Shown: positions 44,315 to 52,639, counted from the stretch's first letter. The stretch: DNA of 52,639 nucleotides from an uncultured Cocleimonas sp. (GCF_947495625.1 NZ_CANLZW010000033.1:1-52639), one strand, 5' to 3'. Numbers and translations: made by a program. The notes: generated by a model not told the origin, from the letters alone.

Positions 44315-45763
44315 TTAGTCCATTTTAAACGTAATAGTTCGATCTGATTTGCTTAAATTATATTTGCTCGGCGGTCTGGGTAACGGTTCTGAGCGTTCGA
44401 ACGCTTCTTTCACCGATGCGCAAAACTCAGGATTGCCACTACAGGATTTTATCTGTATCCCGCTTGAAATAAAGCCACTATTAGAAATGGTGATTCTAAC
44501 TTTTGCCTGTTCTCCCTTTGTTCCTGGAGGTGGATGCCAACGCCTTTTTACGTGTTGCTGTATTTTTCCGCCCCATGAAACCAAAGCACCGTATTTAGCT
44601 TTTTCTAACGATTTGTTTCTAGCTGCTGCTTCTGCATCAGATTTTCTTTTGGCATCTGCGGCGGCGGCTTCTGCTTTTTTCTTCGCTTGAGCTTCTTGCC
44701 ATTTACGATGATATTCCGCTTTCTTTGCCGCTAATGCTTCAGCTTTTTCACGTTCAGCCTTTTCTGCTGCTGCTTTGGCTGCCGCTTCTTTTTCTGCCTT
44801 TTCTTTCGCAGCCTTAGCACGTTCTGCTTCCTCTGCTTTTCTCTTTTCTGCGAGTTTGCGTTCGGCAGCTTCTTCAGCCTCTTTCTCTTTTTTGCGCTCG
44901 GCTGCGAGTGCTGCGGCTTTTTTCTCAGCTTTTTCTTTGGCTAGCCGTTCCTGTTTCTTTTCTTCTGCTCTTTTCTTCGCGGCTTCCTTCTTTGCCGCTT
45001 CTTTCTTGGCTTTGTCTTTAGCTTTCTTTTCAGCAAGTTTTTGAGCTTTGCGTTCAGCTTCTTTTTCGGCTTTTTCTTCTGCCTTTTTTTCCGCCGCTTT
45101 TTTAGCAGCTAATTTTTTCTCTTTTTCTATTTGCTCAGCTTCTAATTTTGCCGTCTGTTCTTTTTTATCTTGTTCCTTAGCTTCCGCTTCAGCCTGTGCC
45201 TTTTCAGCTTGAGCTTTTTCTGCCTCATCTGCTTTTCTTTGGGCTTCTCGTTCTGCGATCGCTTTTTCTTGCTCTGCGGCTTCGCGTTCCAGACGTTCTT
45301 CTTCCTGTTTAGCTTCTAACTGAAGACGTTTTTTGTTGTCGGATTCTTTTTTCAGTTTTAATGCCTGAGCTGCAGCTAGTGCCGCTTTTTGTTTTTCAGC
45401 CTCAGCTTTCTTTTGTGCTTCGGCTTGTTTTTTTGCTATTTTCTTTTTTTCCGCGGTGGCTTTTTTCTGCGCTTCAGCGATTTTTTGTTGTTCTAGTTTC
45501 TCTGCCTTTTCCTTGGCATCCGTCGCTTCTTGCTTCTCTTTGATAATTTGTTTTTCAGACGGTTTTGCTGATTCTTCCTCGGCAACACTATTTGCCTGAG
45601 TTTCTAAAGAACCTTCTGTGATAATCGCAATGGGAATTCCGGCTTCATGAAGATCTGGCTTCTCGGACCAATCAAAACTGAAAAAGAATAATCCACCCAA
45701 TAACAGGTGCAAAATAATTGCGCCTAGTACTGCCCCCGGGTGTCTTAATAGTACTTTTAACAT
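44315..45763 (-). CDS. tolA: Tol-Pal inner-membrane bridging protein TolA
   Basis: 482 residues. One transmembrane helix (about 14-30), a very long Lys/Ala/Glu-rich helical domain II (about 55-375) and a C-terminal domain III (about 380-482, with a Cys pair CSGNPEFC). It spans the periplasm to reach Pal and TolB. The DNA of domain II is low-complexity, and open frames on the opposite strand there are artefacts of that composition. Confidence 0.95.
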   Translation of the reverse strand: MLKVLLRHPGAVLGAIILHLLLGGLFFFSFDWSEKPDLHEAGIPIAIITEGSLETQANSVAEEESAKPSEKQIIKEKQEATDAKEKAEKLEQQKIAEAQKKATAEKKKIAKKQAEAQKKAEAEKQKAALAAAQALKLKKESDNKKRLQLEAKQEEERLEREAAEQEKAIAEREAQRKADEAEKAQAEKAQAEAEAKEQDKKEQTAKLEAEQIEKEKKLAAKKAAEKKAEEKAEKEAERKAQKLAEKKAKDKAKKEAAKKEAAKKRAEEKKQERLAKEKAEKKAAALAAERKKEKEAEEAAERKLAEKRKAEEAERAKAAKEKAEKEAAAKAAAEKAEREKAEALAAKKAEYHRKWQEAQAKKKAEAAAADAKRKSDAEAAARNKSLEKAKYGALVSWGGKIQQHVKRRWHPPPGTKGEQAKVRITISNSGFISSGIQIKSCSGNPEFCASVKEAFERSEPLPRPPSKYNLSKSDRTITFKMD

Positions 45764-45795
45764 GTCTTTTTATTGCTTATCTTGTAGATAATGTA

Positions 45796-46218
45796 TTAAT
45801 TATTAGATTCTGGATCTGTCATCCAGCTGATCTTTTTTGCGCCTGCTTTCTGCGCTGCAATCATGGCTCGTGTTACATAAGTATGTATTGCGTTACCATC
45901 TGCGCGTATGTATACAGGACGTGTTCCTGTCTCACCTAATTGACCTTTCATTTGTTCGGTTAGTTCAGTGGTACTAATCACCTCATCTGACTCCCCAAGG
46001 CTTATTTCCCCATTTTCCCTGATTGATATATACAGAGGCGGTTGCTTGCTGTCGCTCTCTAACATCGCTGCATCGGCGTCTGGCATATTCACATTAACGC
46101 CAGATTGCATCATTGGAGCCGTTACCATAAAGATGACCAATAGCACGAGCATGACGTCGATATAAGGTACGACGTTCATCTCTGCCATAGCGCGACGTTT
46201 TTTAAAACGACGAGACAT
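45796..46218 (-). CDS. tolR: Tol-Pal energising protein TolR
   Basis: 140 residues, ExbD/TolR family. One transmembrane helix (about 18-38) with the conserved Asp in YIDVMLVLLVIFMV and a periplasmic domain. It couples proton flow with TolQ to TolA. The ATG overlaps the tolQ stop by one base. No clear truncation. Confidence 0.95.
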   Translation of the reverse strand: MSRRFKKRRAMAEMNVVPYIDVMLVLLVIFMVTAPMMQSGVNVNMPDADAAMLESDSKQPPLYISIRENGEISLGESDEVISTTELTEQMKGQLGETGTRPVYIRADGNAIHTYVTRAMIAAQKAGAKKISWMTDPESNN

Positions 46219-46904
46219 TACTGAGCATCCTTCTTGATGTGCGCCTGGCGCTCTAACAAGGTGGTAAATTCTTCACGGAAGTTTTCATAACGAACGGCTA
46301 TACGATCGACTTTATCGCTGAATCGGTTGTAGGCAATTACCGCAGGAATCGCCGCGAATAAACCAATTGCAGTTGCAATCAAGGCTTCTGCAATTCCGGG
46401 AGCGACTACCGCTAGCGTTGCCTGTTTCATCTCACTTAAAGAAATGAATGAATTCATGATTCCCCATACCGTTCCGAACAGACCAATATACGGACTGGTA
46501 GAACCGACGGTTGCTAAGAAAGACAGGTTTTGTTCAAGCTTATCCATTTCGCGGGTTTCTGCAACTCGCATGGCACGGTGAGCTGTATCAGTTGGCGGTA
46601 AGTGCCTAGGTGTTGCACCTTTGTTTAAGCGCGCATATTCGTGATAGCCATTAAAAAAGATCGCGGCCATGCCATCTTTATCGCTACGATTAGCCAGATC
46701 GCTATAGAGTTTATTAAGAGAGATTCCACTCCAGAAGCGGTCTTCAAAAATTTCGAGTTTTTTCTGTGCTTTGCTCAATTGACTGCTTTTTATCAACATC
46801 AATGTCCATGATGCGAGTGAAGCTAAAACTAAAATGGCCATTACCACCTTAACGATAAGGCTGGCGTCCATAATGAGTTTTAAAATAGTTTGGTCAAATG
46901 ACAT
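46218..46904 (-). CDS. tolQ: Tol-Pal proton channel protein TolQ
   Basis: 228 residues, MotA/TolQ/ExbB family. Three transmembrane helices; the motif LATVGSTSPYIGLFGTVWGI and the last helix region EALIATAIGLFAAIPAVIAYN are diagnostic. The start overlaps the ybgC end by 11 bases. Confidence 0.96.
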   Translation of the reverse strand: MSFDQTILKLIMDASLIVKVVMAILVLASLASWTLMLIKSSQLSKAQKKLEIFEDRFWSGISLNKLYSDLANRSDKDGMAAIFFNGYHEYARLNKGATPRHLPPTDTAHRAMRVAETREMDKLEQNLSFLATVGSTSPYIGLFGTVWGIMNSFISLSEMKQATLAVVAPGIAEALIATAIGLFAAIPAVIAYNRFSDKVDRIAVRYENFREEFTTLLERQAHIKKDAQ

Positions 46905-47406
46905 TTTGTATTCTCTCTAAAATATTTTTTGGTACGCGTTTCGGTTTGAACTTAATGGTATCGACACTGACTACGGTGACGTTTCCAATTGCTAAGGTTT
47001 CGTAACGTTTTTCTGACGTTTTTTCTTCAGAACCATCTCTGTCATCGGCATCTTTTACTTCACGAAGTATCTTTTGTTCAAAGGTGATACTGGTGTTTCC
47101 CAGCTTTAAGATTTCAGCGGAGACAAAAAGTTCGTCATTAAATAGCGCAGGACGTAAATAATCACAATTGAGTGCTTTTACCACGAAGATTACATGCTGC
47201 TCTTCAGAGAGCACATCCAATTCATAACCTAGGTGTCTAAGCCACTCAGTACGGGCTCTTTCGAAGAAACTGATGTAATTCGAATGATACACAACACCAC
47301 CTGCATCGGTGTCTTCGTAGTAGACACGAACCGGGAAAGTAAATGTGTCCGAATGAATGGGTTTAGCGATAGCTTGCTTGTTTTTTGATCTATTTATATC
47401 TGTCAT
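46894..47406 (-). CDS. ybgC: acyl-CoA thioesterase YbgC
   Basis: 170 residues, a 4HBT hot-dog-fold thioesterase. The catalytic region YYEDTDAGGVVYHSNYISFF has the conserved Asp. Members hydrolyse short-chain or hydroxyacyl-CoA esters and may link phospholipid metabolism to the Tol complex. First gene of the tol cluster. The C-terminus is longer than in E. coli, with a charged insertion (VKDADDRDGSEEK). Confidence 0.93.
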   Translation of the reverse strand: MTDINRSKNKQAIAKPIHSDTFTFPVRVYYEDTDAGGVVYHSNYISFFERARTEWLRHLGYELDVLSEEQHVIFVVKALNCDYLRPALFNDELFVSAEILKLGNTSITFEQKILREVKDADDRDGSEEKTSEKRYETLAIGNVTVVSVDTIKFKPKRVPKNILERIQNVI

Positions 47407-47424
47407 GGCGCAATCCTATCACAT

Positions 47425-47437
47425 ACTTCTTAGAAGT
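47425..47437. promoter_or_regulatory. palindrome upstream of ybgC-tol operon
   Basis: ACTTCT-T-AGAAGT, a 13-base perfect palindrome 19 bases upstream of the ybgC ATG. Possible regulator site or simply part of the 5' leader; no firm promoter hexamers around it. Confidence 0.3.
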
Positions 47438-47446
47438 GATTAAATG

Positions 47447-47477
47447 AAAAAAGGCCTCCAAAGTAGGGGGGTGGCTT
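47447..47477 (-). terminator. C6-TACTTT repeat, copy 14
   Basis: On minus: AAGCCACCCCCCTACTTTGG, then AGGCC and six T, 12 bases past the stop of the minus-strand acyltransferase gene. Stem with one mismatch plus U-tract; correct orientation. Confidence 0.83.
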
Positions 47478-47488
47478 TCATTTATTAT

Positions 47489-48871
47489 CTACTTTTCAGT
47501 TTTAGATAAACGTTTCGCTATACGAACCATTTGAGCCAATTCAACTTCTAATTCATCTCTTTTCGTTTCTAAGTAAGCCTTGAGGTCTTGCTTGCGCATA
47601 AACAGAAAAAAGACTTTCAGATTTACCAATGTACGGCGGTATTCTCCTTGTAATGATATCGCGACCACCGCGCTGATAAAGAGACTGGTGAGATAGATAA
47701 TCGCCCAGTGCAAACTGAAGTTGTCGTATATGAGGTAGCTCTGGATTCCCCAGAATAAACTAAAGGCAGACATCCCAATCAGAACACGCGCTGTGTCGTA
47801 CTGATCTACGTCTTTTGATAATTTTCGGGTTAAATATTCTGTAAGCTTAAACGGGATAATGCTGTTTAGAATTCCCCATAGCGCAATTGGGAAACCGATC
47901 AAAACGATACCCAGAGTCCTTAAGGTGTACAGGATCAAAAATAGCGGTTTGTAATTAACCGCAAGGTGGTAATGGTCGATACCGCAGGCATCACAGAGGC
48001 GTTCGAACATGCGCATTTTGCTCATCAGGCTGCGTACTTTGTCTGGCTCGTGCTGTTGTAATAAATCCTGTGCTTCTATGAGTCGTTGAAGTGCGGTAAA
48101 ACGTTGGGTGAGACTGGTTTTTCGTCGTTTGCCACCGCGCAACGCAAAAAAGCGTTCTAGTCGATGAACCAATGCCATGTCTTTCCAGGATTTAGTATTT
48201 AAGGTAACCGACTCAATCCCTTGTTTAACGCGTAAAGTAATCAAGCGAACGGCATCTTGCTCGCTCATTTCTTCATCTACAGATAGATCAATGGCTTTAC
48301 CGTAACGCACTAAAACTTCGGTTCTAGCACGCTTCTTTCGTGTAAAAGTCATGCCTACAGGAATAACGACAGGGGCAACGCCATTGGCTTTGATTGCTCC
48401 AAGCGCCATACGCGCTGCACCTGTTTTGATCTCCTGAACATAAGGATTGGCGTGGCTTTGCCCTTCAGGGAAAATAACAATCGTCTCTTTTTCAGCCAAC
48501 AGCTTATAAACTTGCGAAAAGCTGTCTTCGTTTTTAGAGGTATCGCTGGTTTCGGTATTGCGTCGATAAATCGGCACCGCCCCAATAGTTTGCAAAATAG
48601 GCCTGAGAATGGGGTTTTCGAATAAGCCGCTGCGGGCTAAGGGTCGAATGTTTCTTTTGGTTGATGCTTGCAATACAACACCGTCAATCAATGCGTTCAC
48701 ATGATTAGCGCACAAGATGACGCCCGCATCATTCGGAATAGTCTCTTCACCGCTGACTTCAAAACGACTGTAGAAGGTGTTGATGACAAAACGCCCGAAT
48801 CGTTTCCATGCGGATAAAAAACCACGTCTAACTCTTGATTGTTTTTGTGGTTTTTTATCAGGTGCTTGCAT
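47489..48871 (-). CDS. PlsC-domain acyltransferase with C-terminal membrane segments
   Basis: 460 residues. An N-terminal acyltransferase domain (about 25-230) has motif I NHVNALIDGVV (HX4D-like; the Asp is at the fifth position) and motif III FPEGQSH. The C-terminal half has two to four hydrophobic helices (about 300-400). It is larger than PlsC and resembles membrane glycerophosphate acyltransferase-like proteins. Probably phospholipid or lipid remodelling; the exact acceptor is unknown. Separate from the plsC at 19693. Confidence 0.85.
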   Translation of the reverse strand: MQAPDKKPQKQSRVRRGFLSAWKRFGRFVINTFYSRFEVSGEETIPNDAGVILCANHVNALIDGVVLQASTKRNIRPLARSGLFENPILRPILQTIGAVPIYRRNTETSDTSKNEDSFSQVYKLLAEKETIVIFPEGQSHANPYVQEIKTGAARMALGAIKANGVAPVVIPVGMTFTRKKRARTEVLVRYGKAIDLSVDEEMSEQDAVRLITLRVKQGIESVTLNTKSWKDMALVHRLERFFALRGGKRRKTSLTQRFTALQRLIEAQDLLQQHEPDKVRSLMSKMRMFERLCDACGIDHYHLAVNYKPLFLILYTLRTLGIVLIGFPIALWGILNSIIPFKLTEYLTRKLSKDVDQYDTARVLIGMSAFSLFWGIQSYLIYDNFSLHWAIIYLTSLFISAVVAISLQGEYRRTLVNLKVFFLFMRKQDLKAYLETKRDELEVELAQMVRIAKRLSKTEK

Positions 48872-48946
48872 GAAAGGATAATAGCAAACCTTTGTCTGAC
48901 TACCTACAGTCTAAAAAGTAGCTATAGATAGAGAGATGGAATTAGA

Positions 48947-48952
48947 TATAAT
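48947..48952 (+). promoter_or_regulatory. candidate -10 of queF
   Basis: TATAAT, 27 bases before the queF ATG, with no good -35. No preQ1 riboswitch-like element is visible in the leader. Confidence 0.4.
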
Positions 48953-48979
48953 CTCGCTAAATTGAATTAGAGATATAGC

Positions 48980-49447
48980 ATGAGCGATAAAAACATCTAC
49001 GAAAACCTGCAACAATTAGGTGGGGATACAAAACTGCCTGATTCTCCAGAGACTGCGATTTTAGAAAGTGTAGAAAATCCACAGTCAGACGTTGATTATG
49101 TGGTGCGTTTTACCGCACCAGAATTTACATCATTATGCCCAATGACGGCTCAACCCGATTTCGCCCATTTAATGATTGATTATATTCCAGATCAGAAATT
49201 GGTAGAGAGTAAATCACTAAAGCTATTTCTTGGTGCATTTAGAAATCACGGCGCATTTCATGAAGATTGTACGGTAAGTATCGCGCGCCGCATTATTGAT
49301 GAAATTGCCCCGAAGTGGTTACGCATCGGCGGTTACTGGTATCCACGTGGCGGCATACCGATTGACGTATTTTTTGCGCAAGGCGAAATCCCGAAAGGTG
49401 TCTGGGTGCCAGAGCAGGGCGTTCCGCCTTATAGAGGTAGAGGGTAA
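48980..49447 (+). CDS. queF: 7-cyano-7-deazaguanine reductase (short form)
   Basis: 155 residues, unimodular QueF. The catalytic Cys lies in [13 protein letters not shown] and the family motif in ESKSLKLFL; the conserved [10 protein letters not shown] follows. It reduces preQ0 to preQ1 with NADPH in queuosine synthesis. This is the compact type rather than the fused type of E. coli. Stands alone, convergent with rapA, followed by a strong repeat terminator. Confidence 0.95.
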   Translation: MSDKNIYENLQQLGGDTKLPDSPETAILESVENPQSDVDYVVRFTAPEFTSLCPMTAQPDFAHLMIDYIPDQKLVESKSLKLFLGAFRNHGAFHEDCTVSIARRIIDEIAPKWLRIGGYWYPRGGIPIDVFFAQGEIPKGVWVPEQGVPPYRGRG

Positions 49448-49455
49448 AATAGAAT

Positions 49456-49487
49456 AAGTCACCCCCCTACTTTGAGGGGGTTTTTTA
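49456..49487 (+). terminator. C6-TACTTT repeat, copy 15 (terminator of queF)
   Basis: Reads AAGTCACCCCCCTACTTTGA, then GGGGG and six T. The 5-bp CCCCC/GGGGG stem and U-tract make a textbook Rho-independent terminator 8 bases past the queF stop. Confidence 0.88.
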
Positions 49488-49512
49488 TAGAAGTTGTAAT
49501 AGTAATATCGAG

Positions 49513-52374
49513 TTACTCTGTAACCAGCGCTACTCGAATCGCATCCAGCTTCAATTGTGCATTTGCTAAATAACCCGCTAACGCTTTCTGGTTTTCTTCC
49601 AGTTGCGTAATTTCTTCAGCACGAATATTCGGATTCACTTTAGCCAAAGCCTGCAGTCTTTCTAAATCATCTTTCGCTGTCACTGCAAATCTTTGTTGTG
49701 CTTCCTCGATGATTTTTGCTTGTTGAGGCTTCGCTAATTTATTCGCAGTATCGATCAATGTTTGAATTTGAGGACGCGCATGCTGGATTAAATCTTGCGT
49801 AGTGCGTTTGTTAACACGCTCTGCCAATTGATTAATCTGTTGATGCTTAAGGAATTTACTCAAATCACGATTGTGGTTATCAACCGCAACTCTAACGCTG
49901 GATACAGGCAGATAACGATGCACTTGTAAGAAGCTGGGTGCAGGACAATTAATCGTATAAATTGACTCTAAAATCAGCGTTCCAGCAGGGACTTGCGCTT
50001 TTTTCAGTGCGATTGAGCAGAATGTCGCGTTACCAAATTCACTGGTTAAAATCATATCAATTGCGCCAGTCACCATCGGGTGTTCCCAGCTAATAAAGTG
50101 CATATCTTCGCGAGATAGCGCTAAATCACGTTGATAGGTGGCGGTTAAGCCCTCATCGCTTAAGCCCGGAAAGTCGGAATTGATCATGTGATCGGTTGGC
50201 TTAAGGATAAAGCTATCAATACCATGACCTTGCTGATCTACACCATATTCATCAAAAACCGCATCCATATAGCCACTTAATTCAGCCGTATTCATGGTGG
50301 TGATTAATTCATCGATGACTTCTTCAGCATGCTCTTTATTGCACGAATTTAATTCTAATAAACGATCTCGACCTTGCTGCATTTGCTCGAGTGTTTCATC
50401 TGCTAATGCTTTGCTTCGAGTAATGAGGTCTTCAAAGTTATCATTGTCTGTAGTAATCAATTCACGGCGTAATTCATTCTCGAACACTTCGAAAATGCTG
50501 TGACCCACCGGGCAAACATGTTGAAAAGCGTTTAAGCCTTGGTGATACCAGTTGAGCAATTTTTCTTGCGCTGTATCTTTGAAATAAGGCGCATGTATTT
50601 TAATCGTGCTGGTTTGCCCAATACGATCAAGACGACCAATACGCTGCTCTAACAAATCCGGATTTAGGGGTAAATCGAATAAGATCAGGTGATGTGCGAA
50701 CTGGAAGTTCCTGCCTTCACTGCCTATTTCAGAACACAAAAGAATCTGCGCGCCGATTTCTCCATCTTTCGCTTGTGCAGCGAAATAAGCGGCCGCTCTA
50801 TCACGCTCGATAATGTTCAAGCCTTCGTGGAAGGCTGTCGCGTTTATTGATGTTCTTAAACGTAAGTGCTCTTCAAGCGCTAGAGCTGTTTCAGCATGAG
50901 CACAAATTAACAGTACTTTGTCTTTTGGATTTTCAATCAGCCAGTCTTCTAACCACTCGACACGAGGGTCTTCAGCTAACCAGTTGTCGGCATCATGTCC
51001 ATTTTCAGGATGTAATTGTTGCTCAAGGTCATTTGAGTCAGCGGCGTAAATCTCAGGCGCTTCCAAGGCATAGCTATGCAGTTCGCGTTCTGGAAATCCA
51101 CCTACTGAATCACGTGTGTTTCGGTAAAGCACTCTGCCAGTACCGTGTCGATCCAGCAGATCTTGAATGAGGTGATCGGTTTCGTAGTCTTTTTGGTAGC
51201 TGGCAACAGCTTCTTTACCGAGGTATTTTTCTAGTTCAGCGAGCATTTTCGTATCGTTAGGTTCGCTGTTTTCATCTTGCAGCCATTGCACTAAATCATT
51301 GACTGGTTTGTAGTTTTTCTCTTCTTCGACGTATTTGTGTAAATCGTAAAAACGATCAGGGTCTAACAGGCGTAATCGAGCGAAATGACCCTCAACACCT
51401 AATTGTTCAGGAGTTGCTGTAAGCAATAATAAGCTAGGAATTTTTGAAGCGAGTGACTCAATGCACAGGTATTCATTACTGGTGTGTTTTTCACTCCAGT
51501 TTAAGTGATGTGCCTCATCGACAATCATCATGTCCCAGCCAGCATCAGCCGCTTGCTGGTGACGCATTGGATTTTCAGTAAGGAAAGATAAACTGCACAG
51601 GACTAATTGGGCGCTTTCGAAGGGATTGATGTGAGTTTCTTCGTCACCTTCATCTTCAATCGCAAAACATCGCTCTTCATCTAAAACGGTAAAATGCAGA
51701 TTAAAACGACGTAGCATTTCAACAAGCCATTGATGAGTGAGTGTTTCGGGCACAACAATCAGTGCGCGTTTAACGCGTTCCGTAAGAATTTGTTGATGCA
51801 GAATCAAACCCGCTTCGATGGTTTTACCCAAGCCAACTTCATCAGCCAGTAGCACGCGTGGTGCATGACGACGAGCCACTTGGTGAGCGATATAAAGCTG
51901 ATGCGATAAAGGTTGAATACGTGGACCAGCAAGTCCGTAACTATCTGATTGTTGCTGGCGATGCAGATGCTCTTGTGTAGCCACACGAAGTTCAAAGTGC
52001 GTGGTTTTATCTACTTGGCCGGCAAATAAACGATCTTGTGGCTGACTGAACTGAGAAAAACTATCCAGTTCCAACTCATGAATCTGTACTTCTTCACCGT
52101 TTTCATCAATGCCTTTATAGACAATGCAATGATTATGCTCTGAATGACCCGTGATATTAATTTTACTGCCTTCACCTTCGGTGCTGATCACTTCACCAAC
52201 AGGGTACTTAACGCGATTCAAAGGAGCATTGTCAGTCGCATAAACGCGAGTTTCATCAACAGCAGGAAAGATAATAGTCAGATGGCGACCTTCAACCTTT
52301 TCGATAAAGCCTATGCCGAGCGCTGCTTCCGTATTACTAACCCAACGTTGGCCGGGATGAAATTCTTTAATCAT
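49513..52374 (-). CDS. rapA: RNA polymerase-associated ATPase RapA (HepA)
   Basis: 953 residues, SWI2/SNF2 ATPase that recycles RNA polymerase after termination. Tudor-like N-terminal domains (about 1-110), Walker A DEVGLGKT (179-186), DEAH box (286-289), helicase C-terminal domain with the QRIGRLDRIGQ motif near 585, then spacer and RapA_C domains. Slightly shorter than E. coli RapA (968). Monocistronic. Confidence 0.96.
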   Translation of the reverse strand: MIKEFHPGQRWVSNTEAALGIGFIEKVEGRHLTIIFPAVDETRVYATDNAPLNRVKYPVGEVISTEGEGSKINITGHSEHNHCIVYKGIDENGEEVQIHELELDSFSQFSQPQDRLFAGQVDKTTHFELRVATQEHLHRQQQSDSYGLAGPRIQPLSHQLYIAHQVARRHAPRVLLADEVGLGKTIEAGLILHQQILTERVKRALIVVPETLTHQWLVEMLRRFNLHFTVLDEERCFAIEDEGDEETHINPFESAQLVLCSLSFLTENPMRHQQAADAGWDMMIVDEAHHLNWSEKHTSNEYLCIESLASKIPSLLLLTATPEQLGVEGHFARLRLLDPDRFYDLHKYVEEEKNYKPVNDLVQWLQDENSEPNDTKMLAELEKYLGKEAVASYQKDYETDHLIQDLLDRHGTGRVLYRNTRDSVGGFPERELHSYALEAPEIYAADSNDLEQQLHPENGHDADNWLAEDPRVEWLEDWLIENPKDKVLLICAHAETALALEEHLRLRTSINATAFHEGLNIIERDRAAAYFAAQAKDGEIGAQILLCSEIGSEGRNFQFAHHLILFDLPLNPDLLEQRIGRLDRIGQTSTIKIHAPYFKDTAQEKLLNWYHQGLNAFQHVCPVGHSIFEVFENELRRELITTDNDNFEDLITRSKALADETLEQMQQGRDRLLELNSCNKEHAEEVIDELITTMNTAELSGYMDAVFDEYGVDQQGHGIDSFILKPTDHMINSDFPGLSDEGLTATYQRDLALSREDMHFISWEHPMVTGAIDMILTSEFGNATFCSIALKKAQVPAGTLILESIYTINCPAPSFLQVHRYLPVSSVRVAVDNHNRDLSKFLKHQQINQLAERVNKRTTQDLIQHARPQIQTLIDTANKLAKPQQAKIIEEAQQRFAVTAKDDLERLQALAKVNPNIRAEEITQLEENQKALAGYLANAQLKLDAIRVALVTE

Positions 52375-52403
52375 GCGTTTTAGTCCTAAAAATCAGGGTG
52401 GCT

Positions 52404-52431
52404 ATTCTGAATAAAAATACCAGCAGGTCAA
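52404..52431 (-). promoter_or_regulatory. candidate sigma-70 promoter of rapA
   Basis: On minus: -35 TTGACC (52426-52431), 16-base spacer, -10 CAGAAT (52404-52409), start expected near 52397, 23 bases before the ATG. Beyond this, 52432-52639 holds a TTGCCATTT direct repeat (near 52500 and 52530) and nothing else I can assign. Confidence 0.45.
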
Positions 52432-52639
52432 GCTTAAATCTATAGAAAGTGCCTTACAGAGCATAAATTGCAATATCATTTTTAAAAAACAAAAATGAGT
52501 TGCCATTTCGTCACGCATCAGCACGTTTTGCCATTTAGAAAAGGGATGAAAAAAACGCCACGAAAGATACTCTGTTCACCGTCAAGTAAATAATCCCATT
52601 TCGAATAGAAAAAACTAATGGATCACGATGCTACTAAAT

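Noticed and set aside
44349-45543. Several long open frames opposite tolA
   Set aside because: They arise from the Lys/Ala/Glu-rich repeats of TolA domain II, which read as Ser/Phe/Ala-rich on the other strand; no start signals.
48872-48979. preQ1 riboswitch upstream of queF
   Set aside because: No conserved preQ1 aptamer-like stem-loop plus A-rich tail could be identified; only a -10-like TATAAT.
1-52639. tRNA, rRNA or mobile-element genes
   Set aside because: Reading both strands by eye, no TTCGA-loop cloverleaf, rRNA segment, transposase or integrase motif was found; a tRNA scan would be the decisive check.

Overview
The window is an ordinary-density chromosomal segment of a gammaproteobacterium, moderately AT-rich and nearly fully coding. 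The assignment rests on a complete ybgC-tolQRAB-pal-cpoB cluster, ruvCAB, rapA, short-form queF, nudE/cysQ/yrfG-type housekeeping genes, a yfhM-like alpha-2-macroglobulin next to pbpC, and type IV pilus pilB-pilC-pilD genes. I cannot place it at genus level from sequence alone. I see no tRNA, rRNA, CRISPR array, integrase, transposase or prophage gene.

Layout: 106-6243 (minus) is a branched-chain amino-acid/amide-type ABC importer operon, with a Tat-exported binding protein, two permeases, two ATPases and a terminal universal stress protein. 6647-9199 (minus) holds a secreted zinc-peptidase-like protein and a MocR/PdxR-type regulator that diverges from a GNAT acetyltransferase (9343). 10280-18835 (plus) is a giant lipoprotein alpha-2-macroglobulin followed by penicillin-binding protein 1C. 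18877-21870 (minus) is a CAP-domain lipoprotein and the coupled rph-rdgB-plsC genes. 22079-24851 (plus) carries small accessory genes: a VOC protein, a broken small gene, a WYL regulator, a stand-alone CZB protein and DUF4202. 24998-34108 (minus) holds a YdjM-like membrane protein, an RND pump with its adaptor, and pilD-pilC-pilB. 34353-39022 is mostly plus: rubredoxin, ruvC-ruvA-ruvB, nudE and cysQ, with yrfG on minus. 39132-49447 holds a DsbA/FrnE-like protein, two small envelope proteins, OsmC, the Tol-Pal system, a PlsC-domain acyltransferase and queF. 49513-52374 (minus) is rapA.

The most striking feature is not a gene. A short (about 30 bp) intergenic sequence occurs 15 times, always between genes and nearly always at a gene's 3' end. 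It has a run of about 6 C, then TACTTT (or ACCTTT), a G-rich triplet, CAC and a T-tract. Eleven copies lie in the orientation expected of a Rho-independent terminator for the gene they follow. One lies at the window edge and three are reversed. Two sets form inverted pairs, one around a structured 150-base spacer and one around a degenerate gene. The primary sequence is conserved well beyond what a generic terminator needs, so the family looks like a dispersed REP/MITE-like or signal element used as a terminator. A second repeat, six 18-bp units in the 3' end of rdgB, encodes an acidic Ser-Leu-rich tail and contains the TTG start proposed for plsC.

Functionally, much of the window concerns the envelope: Tol-Pal, PBP1C/A2M, the RND pump, phospholipid acyltransferases, a SPOR protein, lipoproteins and pilus assembly. 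The rest is DNA repair (RuvABC), nucleotide house-cleaning (RdgB, NudE, CysQ, YrfG) and RNA metabolism (RNase PH, RapA, QueF).
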